The notes below the pieces were generated by a model that saw nothing but the letters and a program-made list of their open reading frames with translations, was not told where the DNA came from and made no database searches. From contig NZ_JASNFN010000021.1 of assembly GCF_030731085.1 (NCBI RefSeq), positions 72,867 to 136,866 on the forward strand: a stretch of DNA of 64,000 nucleotides. The letters are read 5' to 3'. The translations under genes and the position numbers were made by a program. Below are positions 51,822 through 58,727 of this stretch, piece after piece. The first letter of the stretch is position 1; each line of letters starts with the position of its first letter. Source of the stretch: Blastococcus carthaginiensis. GTDB lineage: Bacteria; Actinomycetota; Actinomycetes; Mycobacteriales; Geodermatophilaceae.

Positions 51822-53669
51822 TCAGGGGGCGCCGGTGAGCCGAAACTCGGGGCGTGCGGTGCCCGAGGGCACGACCCCGTCGGCCATGAGCGCCGCCCGC
51901 ATGACGTCGGCGAACACGGGCGCGGCGACCTGCCCGCCCTCGGCGGAGCTGGTGGGCCGCTCCAGGTCCACCGCGACGACGTACTGCGGGTCGTCGGCCG
52001 GGGCGAAGCCGACGAACGTGGTCACGTAGCCGCCTCCGGCGTAGCAGTTGCACTCGGGGTTGGCGCGCTGGGCGGTGCCCGTCTTGCCGGCCACCCGGAA
52101 GCCCTCGACCTGGGCCAGCGGCGCGGTGCCGCCCGGGCCGACCACGGCCTCGAGCATGTAGGCCACCTGCTCGGCGGTGGACTCGCTGACGACCCGGGTG
52201 CGGGCGGGTTCGGCGGGGGCCGCGGGCCGGCCGTCCGCGCCGGTCACCGACTGCACGATCCGGGGCTCCACCCGCACACCACCGTTGGCGATGGCCTGGT
52301 ACATCGAGGCCATCTGCAGCGTCGTCATCGCCACGCCCTGGCCGATGGCCACGTTGGCCGCCCGGATGGCGCTCCAGTCCGCGGAGTCCTGGAAGATGCC
52401 GCCGCTCTCGCCGGGGAGCTCGATGCCGGTCTCCTCGCCGATGCCGAAGGCCCGCAGGTACTCCTCGAGCTTCTCGTCACCGACCTCGCGGGCCAGCATG
52501 ATCGTGCCCACGTTGCTGGACTTGGCGAGGACGCCGGTGACCGTCCAGTCGATCGGGTCGTGGTCGTGCGCGTCGGTGACCACCCGGTCGCCCGCCTCGA
52601 TGTGCCCGTCGACCGTCATGACGCGGTCCGGGGTGGCGTGCCCCTCCTCGATCGCGGCCGCCAGGGTCGCCGCCTTCATGATCGAGCCGGGCTCGAAGAC
52701 GTCGCTCACCACGGGGTTGCCGAGCAGGCCGGGGTCGGTCGTGGAGTAGCTGCCGGGGTCGTACCCCGGGCAGGAACCCAGAGCCACCACGCGCCCGGTC
52801 GCGACCTCCAGGACCACGGCGGAGGCCCGGGTGGTCGCGCCGTCGGCGCAGGCCTGCGCCAGCCGCTCGTCGGTGACGAACTGCAGGTCCTGGTCGAGCG
52901 TGAGGGTGACGTCGCGGCCGTCCACGGCCTCGGTGACCTCGTCGATGCCCGACGGGATGGGGTGCCCGCCGCTGCCGACCTCCACCGTCCGCTGGCCCGC
53001 GGTGCCCGAGAGCTGCTCCTCGAAGACCTGCTCGATACCGGCGAGCCCCGCGCCCTCGCTGCCGACGAAGCCGACCACCTGGCCACCCACGGCACCGACC
53101 GGGTAGAGCCGCACCGGGTCGTCCCGGAGGTAGACGCCGGCGAGCTCGAGCGCCTCGACCGCGTCGGCCGTCTCGGGGACCAGCTGGGTGGCCAGGACGA
53201 CGTAGCGGCTGTCGTCGGTGAGCTTCTCGGTGAGCTCGGGCACGGGGACGTCGAGCAGCGTGGTCAGCGCCAGCGCGGTGCGCGCCGGGTCGCGGACCAC
53301 CGTCGGGTCGGCGACCACCTTGGACGCGTCGACCGTGTACGCCAGCGGGTTGCCGTCGCGGTCGAGGATCTGCCCGCGGATCGCCGCCAGGGGGATGGTG
53401 CGCAGCCGGTCCTGCTCCGCCGCGCTGGCGTAGGCGGCGCCGTCGATGCCCTGCAGCACCACGAGCCGCCCGACGACCAGCACCAGCAGGGCCACGAGCA
53501 CCACCAGGCCCCACCGGTTGCGGCGGCCGCGCTGCTCGACCGACAGCCCGGCCCCGCTGCTGCGCCGGGTGCCGGGGGCGCGACGGGAGACGAACGGCCC
53601 GCTGTCCGCCCGTCCGATCGGGGTCGGGCGGGGGGTGCGGGGGCCGGGACCGCGGACGCTGCTCGGCAC
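51822..53669 (-). CDS. ftsI: Septal transpeptidase FtsI (PBP3)
   Basis: The 615-residue class B penicillin-binding protein has a 50-residue basic N-terminus, one helix near 54-74 and a dimerisation domain (RGQILDRDGNPLAYTVDAS). The transpeptidase domain follows with FEPGSIMK (Ser329 and Lys332), SSN (384-386) and KTGT (529-532). It crosslinks septal peptidoglycan made by FtsW. There is no PASTA domain. An unusual CNC pair (ECNCYAGGGY, near residue 540) is outside the cell and could form a disulfide. The GTG start is three bases after the ftsL stop. Confidence 0.96.
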   Translation of the reverse strand: MPSSVRGPGPRTPRPTPIGRADSGPFVSRRAPGTRRSSGAGLSVEQRGRRNRWGLVVLVALLVLVVGRLVVLQGIDGAAYASAAEQDRLRTIPLAAIRGQILDRDGNPLAYTVDASKVVADPTVVRDPARTALALTTLLDVPVPELTEKLTDDSRYVVLATQLVPETADAVEALELAGVYLRDDPVRLYPVGAVGGQVVGFVGSEGAGLAGIEQVFEEQLSGTAGQRTVEVGSGGHPIPSGIDEVTEAVDGRDVTLTLDQDLQFVTDERLAQACADGATTRASAVVLEVATGRVVALGSCPGYDPGSYSTTDPGLLGNPVVSDVFEPGSIMKAATLAAAIEEGHATPDRVMTVDGHIEAGDRVVTDAHDHDPIDWTVTGVLAKSSNVGTIMLAREVGDEKLEEYLRAFGIGEETGIELPGESGGIFQDSADWSAIRAANVAIGQGVAMTTLQMASMYQAIANGGVRVEPRIVQSVTGADGRPAAPAEPARTRVVSESTAEQVAYMLEAVVGPGGTAPLAQVEGFRVAGKTGTAQRANPECNCYAGGGYVTTFVGFAPADDPQYVVAVDLERPTSSAEGGQVAAPVFADVMRAALMADGVVPSGTARPEFRLTGAP

Positions 53670-53672
53670 GGG

Positions 53673-54308
53673 TCAGTTCCCGCCCGCGGGGGCGGGGTCG
53701 GCGGCGGACTCGGGGGCGGGGCCGGCGTCGGTCGCGGGTGCGGGCGCCGGTGCCGGTGCGGTTTCGGGTGCCGGTGCCGGCGCCGGTGCGGGCTCCGGTG
53801 CCGGCGCGGGCTCGGGGGTGCCGCGCATCGCGGTCGTCCCGTCGTCCCCGAGCACCAGGTAGCCGGCGACGCCGGCCGGGACCAGGCCGGCGGCCTCGGC
53901 GGCCCGGGCGACGTCCGCGGGGGTGTCACCGGCGACGACGAGCTGCTCCAGGCGCTGCACCTCCTGGGCGCGCGCGGCGTTCTCGGTGCGCATCTGCGTC
54001 GCCTGGAGGGAGTCCACCGCGATGGCGGTGTTGAGCACCAGCAGCCCGAGGGTGGTGAGGGCGAGCAGCCCCACCACCAGGAGGACGAACGGCGCCTTGC
54101 GGGACCGCTCCGCGTCGCGGACCGGCCGGCGCGGCCGGGCGGCGGCGCCGGTGGGCACGAGCCGCAGCTCGGGGCGGGGGGTGGCCCGGCCGGTACCGCG
54201 CACCCCCGACGGCGAGGTCCGCGGCGCGGGGCCGGTGGCCCGGGTGGCGGCGGTGCGGGACGGCGCCGTCCGGGGAGGACTGGTGCGCACGGCCGCGGCG
54301 CGGGTCAC
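53673..54308 (-). CDS. ftsL: FtsL-like division protein with Ala-Pro tail
   Basis: The 211-residue bitopic protein has a 70-residue basic, Pro-rich cytoplasmic N-terminus and a helix near 72-95. A short coiled coil (SLQATQMRTENAARAQEVQRLEQLV) follows, then a SAG-type C-terminal segment (VARAAEAAGLVPAGVAGYLVL). Size and position between rsmH and ftsI identify FtsL, which forms the FtsQLB complex. After residue 160 it carries a tail of about 50 residues built from AP/APAPEP repeats, encoded by short tandem repeats around 53740-53815. The tail is outside the membrane. The GTG start overlaps the rsmH stop by 4 bp. Confidence 0.85.
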   Translation of the reverse strand: MTRAAAVRTSPPRTAPSRTAATRATGPAPRTSPSGVRGTGRATPRPELRLVPTGAAARPRRPVRDAERSRKAPFVLLVVGLLALTTLGLLVLNTAIAVDSLQATQMRTENAARAQEVQRLEQLVVAGDTPADVARAAEAAGLVPAGVAGYLVLGDDGTTAMRGTPEPAPAPEPAPAPAPAPETAPAPAPAPATDAGPAPESAADPAPAGGN

Positions 54309-55300
54309 GCCGCCCGCCGGATGCGCTCGGCCGCCCGGACGCGGGCCGACGCCGCCCGGGGGTTGCCGGCCGTCTCCTCCGGCCCGGCGGCCTCGCCACC
54401 GCGGGTGAGCAGCCGCAGCACCGGGCCGTGCTCGGGGAGCGGCACCGGCAGGTCCGGCGGGGTGCGGTCCGCCGCTCCCGCGGCCAGGGTCTGCTTCACG
54501 ATCCGGTCCTCCAGGGAGTGGAAGGTGATGACCGCGACCCGGCCGCCCACGGCCAGGGCGTCGATCGCGGCGGGGAGGGCGCGCTCCAGTGCCCCGAGCT
54601 CGTCGTTGACCTCGATGCGCAGCGCCTGGAAGGTCCGCTTCGCGGGGTGGCCACCGGTCCTCCGGGTCGCGGCGGGGATGGCCTCGCGGACCAGCTCGGC
54701 CAGCCGGGCGGTGCCGGCGAACGGCTCGCGGGCGCGCTCGCGGTCGATGGCGGCGGCGATCCGGGAGGCGAACCGCTCCTCGCCGTAGACCCGCAGCACG
54801 CGCGCCAGCTCGCGGGGCGGGTAGGTGTTCACGACGTCGGCGGCCGTCCGGGGCGCGCCGGGGTCCATGCGCATGTCCAGCGGGGCGTCGGTGGAGTAGC
54901 TGAAGCCGCGGTCGGGCCGGTCGAGCTGGAGCGAGGAGACGCCCAGGTCGAACAGGACGCCCTGCACCTCGGCGATGCCCAGCCGGTCGAGCACCTCGGG
55001 GAGCTCGTCGAAGACCGCGGGGACGACCGTCACCCGGCCGGCGTGGCCGGCGGCCTCGATGCGGCGGGTCGCCTCGGCGCGCGCGTCGGGGTCGCGGTCC
55101 AGCCCCACCACGCGCAGGCCGGGGTGGGCCTCGAGCATGGCGAGGGTGTGGCCGGCCAGGCCGAGCGTGGCGTCGACCATGACCGCGCCGTCGGCGGCGC
55201 AGGCGGGGCCGAGCAGCTCGACGACGCGGTCCAGCAGGACCGGCACGTGCACCGGGGGCTGCGACGACCCGGGGGCCGCGGCAGGTCCGGTGCTGCTCAT
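54305..55300 (-). CDS. rsmH: 16S rRNA m4C1402 methyltransferase
   Basis: RsmH (MraW) methylates N4 of C1402 in 16S rRNA using S-adenosylmethionine. The 331-residue protein has HVPVLLDRVVELL, the SAM loop VDATLGLAGHTLAML near 42, LDRDPDA, GVLFDLGVSSLQLDRPDRGFSYSTDAPLDMRMD near 112, HPAKRTFQALRIEVNDEL and VITFHSLEDRIVK. AGAGG precedes the ATG by nine bases. It is the second gene of the division cluster but lies 435 bp from mraZ, where many bacteria have only a few bases. Confidence 0.97.
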   Translation of the reverse strand: MSSTGPAAAPGSSQPPVHVPVLLDRVVELLGPACAADGAVMVDATLGLAGHTLAMLEAHPGLRVVGLDRDPDARAEATRRIEAAGHAGRVTVVPAVFDELPEVLDRLGIAEVQGVLFDLGVSSLQLDRPDRGFSYSTDAPLDMRMDPGAPRTAADVVNTYPPRELARVLRVYGEERFASRIAAAIDRERAREPFAGTARLAELVREAIPAATRRTGGHPAKRTFQALRIEVNDELGALERALPAAIDALAVGGRVAVITFHSLEDRIVKQTLAAGAADRTPPDLPVPLPEHGPVLRLLTRGGEAAGPEETAGNPRAASARVRAAERIRRAA

Positions 55301-55499
55301 CGTCTGCTGCCTCTCGACTGGTCCTGGCCTCCCCGCGATGGTGCCGCGCCGCGCCGGGCGGCAGGGGGACGCGGCGGCGGGGGCGTGCGGGAGCGGGCGG
55401 GTGGGGCGCAGGGGGTGGGTGGGACGCGGAGCCGGGGTGGGGCGCGGTGGGGCCGGTGGAGCGGAGTGGGGCGGCGGGACGAGGGATCCACGGAGGTGT

Positions 55500-55560
55500 C
55501 CGGCCCCGCGGGTCCGCCTGGCGTCGGGGAAGAGCGTCAGGTGGGTCTCCGCGGGGCCGG
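55500..55560. repeat. Inverted repeat with 12-bp perfect arms
   Basis: CCGGCCCCGCGG (55500-55511) and CCGCGGGGCCGG (55549-55560) are perfect complements. Inside, CCTGGCG and CGTCAGG form a second stem that has a G-U pair as plus-strand RNA but an A-C mismatch as minus-strand RNA. Confidence 0.6.
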
Positions 55561-55628
55561 TGGGGTCACCCCCCGCCGGCCGGGGCCGGCAGGTGCCCGC
55601 TGGTCCGTGCGGTCCTCCGTCGTGGGAC

Positions 55629-55685
55629 CGAGCCGCGGGGAAGGCGGCTGGGGCCCGGTCCGGTCGAGCCGCGGGGAAGGCGGCT
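55629..55685. repeat. 21-bp direct repeat upstream of rsmH
   Basis: The 21-bp unit that contains GAGCCGCGGGGAAGGCGGCT occurs at 55629-55649 and 55665-55685, 36 bp apart, with no change between copies. Confidence 0.75.
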
Positions 55686-55735
55686 CGAACGGGTGCGGCG
55701 CGGGGGCCGGTGGGAGCGGGTGGGCGTTCCCGGGA

Positions 55736-56170
55736 TCACGACAGCGTCGGCATCCCCTCGCTCTCCATGTCGGCGAAGGCGGCTTCCTGCTCGGCCACGT
55801 AGGCGTCCCAGGTCGCGGAGTCCCAGATCTCGAAGCGGGTGTCCACGCCCACCACGACCACGTCGCGGTCCAGGTGGGCGTACTCCCGCAGGCTCGCGGG
55901 GATGGTGATGCGGCCGGTCTTGTCCGGCTCGAGCTCGACCATCGAGCCGAAGCTCATGCGGGCGCGCATGCGGGCGCCGGCGGTGTCGGACGGGGCCATG
56001 GCGGCCATGGCGGCGCTCTGCTCGGCGACCCGGGCCATGGTCAGGCCGTAGATGCAGCGGTCCTGGCCCTTCTTGATCACCATGCCGTCGGCCACCTGGT
56101 CGCGGAAGCGGACGGGGAGGGCGAGCCGGCCCTTCTCGTCGAGGCGCAACTGGTAGCTGCCGACGAACAC
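55736..56170 (-). CDS. mraZ: Transcriptional regulator MraZ
   Basis: The 144-residue protein has two AbrB-like half domains: SYQLRLDEKGRLALPVRFRD near residue 4 and LEPDKTGRITIPASLREYA near 82. MraZ forms ring-shaped oligomers that bind spaced direct repeats upstream of its own gene and repress the division cluster. GTG 56170 (VFVGSYQLRLD, matching the usual MFFGSY start) is preceded by AGGGGGTGAT. The frame is open 46 codons further upstream, but that stretch covers the operator and promoter. Confidence 0.96.
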   Translation of the reverse strand: MFVGSYQLRLDEKGRLALPVRFRDQVADGMVIKKGQDRCIYGLTMARVAEQSAAMAAMAPSDTAGARMRARMSFGSMVELEPDKTGRITIPASLREYAHLDRDVVVVGVDTRFEIWDSATWDAYVAEQEAAFADMESEGMPTLS

Positions 56171-56232
56171 CGGATCACCCCCTGCATCGGTCCTCCCATG
56201 GCTCTGCAGCTCCCCGGACGGGACCCTGCCTC

Positions 56233-56278
56233 CCCACCGGCCGACACAGTAACCCACTAGCCCCCACTGGACACCACT
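56233..56278 (-). promoter_or_regulatory. MraZ operator repeats and promoter of the division cluster
   Basis: On the minus strand AGTGGT, AGTGGG and AGTGGG begin at 56278, 56268 and 56258, exactly 10 bp apart. A degenerate TGTGTC follows at 56248 and GGTGGG at 56238. Direct repeats of TGGG type separated by five bases are the known MraZ target in E. coli and related forms in other phyla. TACTGT (56246-56251) inside the array fits a -10 and would start transcription near 56239, about 70 bases before mraZ. The repressor would therefore cover its own promoter. Confidence 0.7.
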
Positions 56279-56382
56279 CGAGGCCGTGTCGTGACCCACC
56301 ACCCCCACCCGGCGTCCCCGCTCCGCCGGCGGGCGCGCGGGGCACCGTGATCAGCGACCGGGACGGGGTGTCGCGCGGCACG

Positions 56383-56388
56383 TACGGT
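56383..56388 (+). promoter_or_regulatory. Candidate -10 for leaderless moxR transcription
   Basis: TACGGT fits TANNNT and ends six bases before the GTG at 56395, so the mRNA may begin at the start codon. Confidence 0.4.
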
Positions 56389-56394
56389 GGAGCG

Positions 56395-57378
56395 GTGACG
56401 GAGGCGACACGGTCCGCCGACGGGACGGCCGACGCGTCGGTCGACGTCGCCGCGGAGGGCGCACGCATCGCGGCCTCGATCGGCCGCGTCGTGCAGGGCA
56501 AGGACCAGGTCGTCCGGCTGGCGCTGGTCGTGCTGCTGGCCGAGGGGCACCTGCTGATCGAGGACGTGCCCGGGGTCGGCAAGACGACGCTGGCCAAGGC
56601 GCTGGCCGGCTCCGTCGACGCCAGCGTGCGGCGCATCCAGTTCACGCCCGACCTGCTGCCCAGCGACGTGACGGGCGTGGCGGTCTACGACCAGGAGACC
56701 CGGGCGTTCGAGTTCAAGCCGGGCGCGATCTTCGCCAACGTCGTCGTCGCCGACGAGATCAACCGGGCCTCCCCCAAGACCCAGTCGGCGCTGCTCGAGT
56801 GCATGGAGGAGCGCCAGGTCACCGTCGACGGCGTCAGCTACGAGCTGGCCCGGCCCTTCCTCGTCATGGCCACGCAGAACCCGCTGGAGATGGAGGGCAC
56901 CTACCCCCTGCCCGAGGCCCAGCGGGACCGCTTCACCGCGCGCGTGTCGATGGGGTACCCCGACCCGGCCGCGGAGCTCGCCATGCTGGACGACCGCTCG
57001 ACGGCCGACCCGCTCACCGCCCTGCGCCCGGTGGCCGACGCCGCCCTCGTCCGGTCCCTGGTGGCCGCCGTGGGCCGGGTGCACGTCGCCGAGGCCGTCC
57101 GCCGGTACGTGGTCGCCCTGGTCGAGGCCACCCGCCGCTCACCGGACCTCCGGCTGGGCGCCTCGCCGCGCGCGGGCCTCCAGCTGCTCCGCGCCGCCCG
57201 CGCCTCGGCCGCGCTCGACGGCCGCGACCACGTGCTGCCCGACGACGTCCAGGCCCTGGCCGTGCCGGTGCTCGCCCACCGGCTGCTGCTCGCCGGCGAG
57301 GCGGTGGTCGCCCGGCGCAGCGCCGAGCAGATCGTGGCCTCGCTGGTGTCCTCCGTACCGGTCTCCCGCGGGCGCTGA
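56395..57378 (+). CDS. MoxR family AAA ATPase
   Basis: The 327-residue chaperone-like ATPase has IGRVVQGKDQVVRLALVVLLAEGHLLIEDVPGVGKTTLAKALA (Walker A near residue 65), FTPDLLPSDVTGV, Walker B VVVADEINRASPKTQSALLECMEERQVT, sensor 1 MATQNPLEMEGTYPLPEAQRDRF and the C-terminal lid. MoxR proteins assist maturation of proteins or complexes encoded beside them, here a DUF58 protein and a transglutaminase. GTG 56395 is chosen for family fit; the frame is open 16 codons earlier. It is divergent from mraZ. Confidence 0.93.
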   Translation: MTEATRSADGTADASVDVAAEGARIAASIGRVVQGKDQVVRLALVVLLAEGHLLIEDVPGVGKTTLAKALAGSVDASVRRIQFTPDLLPSDVTGVAVYDQETRAFEFKPGAIFANVVVADEINRASPKTQSALLECMEERQVTVDGVSYELARPFLVMATQNPLEMEGTYPLPEAQRDRFTARVSMGYPDPAAELAMLDDRSTADPLTALRPVADAALVRSLVAAVGRVHVAEAVRRYVVALVEATRRSPDLRLGASPRAGLQLLRAARASAALDGRDHVLPDDVQALAVPVLAHRLLLAGEAVVARRSAEQIVASLVSSVPVSRGR

Positions 57379-57380
57379 GC

Positions 57381-58727
57381 GTGCGCGGCGGTCCCGACCG
57401 GGCCCTGGGCTCCCTCACGTCCCGCGGCCGCTGCCTCCTCGCCGGGGGCCTCGCCCTCGGGCTGGTCGGCGTGGTGCTCGGGGAACGGTCGCTCGTCCAG
57501 CTGGCCGCGTTCGTGCTCGTCCTGCCGCTGCTCGCCGGCGTCACCGTGGCGCGGGGGCGGTTCCGGGTCACCACCCGGCGCACCGTCACCCCGCAGCGGG
57601 TGCCGCGCGGCACGGCGGCCGACGTCGAGCTGCGGCTGCAGAACGTCGACGCGCGCCGCGGCGGGCTGTGGCTGCTGGCCGAGCAGCTGCCCGCGACGCT
57701 GGGGCGCCCGCACCGGTTCACGGTGGCCGGCCTCGCCCCCGGCGCCACGACCACCGTCCGGTACCGGCTGGTCGGCCGGCACCGCGGCCGCTACCGGCTG
57801 GGGCCGCTGCGGCTGTGGGTCCTCGATCCCTTCGGCCTGGTCGAGCGCACCGCCGTGGGGTCGGACACCGCGCCGCTGGTCGTGGTGCCCCGCGTCCGCC
57901 CGCTGGGCCGCGGGGGCCCGGGCGGCGGCAGCGGAGGGGGCGACGGCGCGCACCGCGCGTTCGCCGTCCACGGGGACGACGACGTCAGCATCCGCGAGTA
58001 CCGGCGCGGCGACGACATGCGCAAGGTGCACTGGCGGGCCAGCGCGCGCACCGGCGAGCTCATGGTGCGGCTGGAGGAGCACCCCTGGCGCGCCCAGGGC
58101 ACGCTGCTGCTCGACACCCGGGCCCGCGCCCACCTCGTCGCGCCCGCCCGGGACGCCGGCCGGCGGGTCCCCGGGCCGCCGGACGACCCGTCGCCGCCCG
58201 GCGACAGCTTCGAGTGGCTGGTCGAGGCGGCCGCGAGCATCGGGGTCGCCCTGGCCCGGCGGGGTGCGCGGCTGCGGGTGGTGACCGGCACCGACGACCC
58301 GGCGCCGGGGGCCGCCGGCGCCGCGCTCGGCGCCGAGGAACTGCTGGACCGGCTGGCCGTGCTGGGGGCCTCGCGGGCGCGGGACCTGTCCGACGCCGTG
58401 CCTGCCGCGTGCCGCGCCGCGGGCGACGGTCCCCTGGTCTGCCTGCTCGGCGCGGTGGGACCCGACGACGTCGCCGAGCTCGTGCGGCTGCGCCAGGGGC
58501 CGGTGCCCGGTCTCGCCGTGCTGCTGGACGTCGCGTCGTGGGGCGAACCGGGCCGGGGCCGGCGCGGCGCCACGGGCGCCGCGCTCGACGCCCTGGCGGT
58601 CCAGCGCGACCAGGCCGTCGCCGTCCTCGCCGGGGCGGGCTGGCGGGTCACCACCGCGTCGGCCGGCCAGGACGTCGGCGAGGTGTGGGCTGCGCTCATC
58701 GGGACGCCCGCGGGTGCGCCGGCATGA
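57381..58727 (+). CDS. DUF58 domain protein
   Basis: The 448-residue protein has two N-terminal helices (residues 15-55) and an immunoglobulin-like stretch (VELRLQNVDARRGGLWLLAEQLPATLG). The DUF58 signature FAVHGDDDVSIREYRRGDDMRKVHWRASARTGELMVRLEEHP is near residue 195. A degenerate von Willebrand A-like region follows. A Gly/Pro-rich insert (GRGGPGGGSGGGDG) precedes the signature. MoxR-DUF58-transglutaminase trios are common in bacteria and thought to act on the envelope. GTG 57381 follows the moxR stop by 2 bp. Confidence 0.9.
   Translation: MRGGPDRALGSLTSRGRCLLAGGLALGLVGVVLGERSLVQLAAFVLVLPLLAGVTVARGRFRVTTRRTVTPQRVPRGTAADVELRLQNVDARRGGLWLLAEQLPATLGRPHRFTVAGLAPGATTTVRYRLVGRHRGRYRLGPLRLWVLDPFGLVERTAVGSDTAPLVVVPRVRPLGRGGPGGGSGGGDGAHRAFAVHGDDDVSIREYRRGDDMRKVHWRASARTGELMVRLEEHPWRAQGTLLLDTRARAHLVAPARDAGRRVPGPPDDPSPPGDSFEWLVEAAASIGVALARRGARLRVVTGTDDPAPGAAGAALGAEELLDRLAVLGASRARDLSDAVPAACRAAGDGPLVCLLGAVGPDDVAELVRLRQGPVPGLAVLLDVASWGEPGRGRRGATGAALDALAVQRDQAVAVLAGAGWRVTTASAGQDVGEVWAALIGTPAGAPA

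Larger units (their letters stand above)
55301..55735. other. 435-bp G-rich, repeat-containing gap between mraZ and rsmH
   Basis: No credible gene is present. The plus strand is strikingly G-rich (many GGTGGGG and GCGGGG runs between 55360 and 55480), so the minus-strand transcript is C-rich. It contains a long inverted repeat (55500-55560) and a 21-bp direct repeat (55629 and 55665). Any promoter serving rsmH-ftsI separately from mraZ should lie here, but no clear -10 was found. Confidence 0.6.

Noticed and set aside
55447..55908. Plus-strand open frame of 153 codons in the mraZ-rsmH gap
   Set aside because: Gly/Arg-rich composition, no ribosome-binding site, and overlap with mraZ mark it as a by-product of the G-rich repeats.
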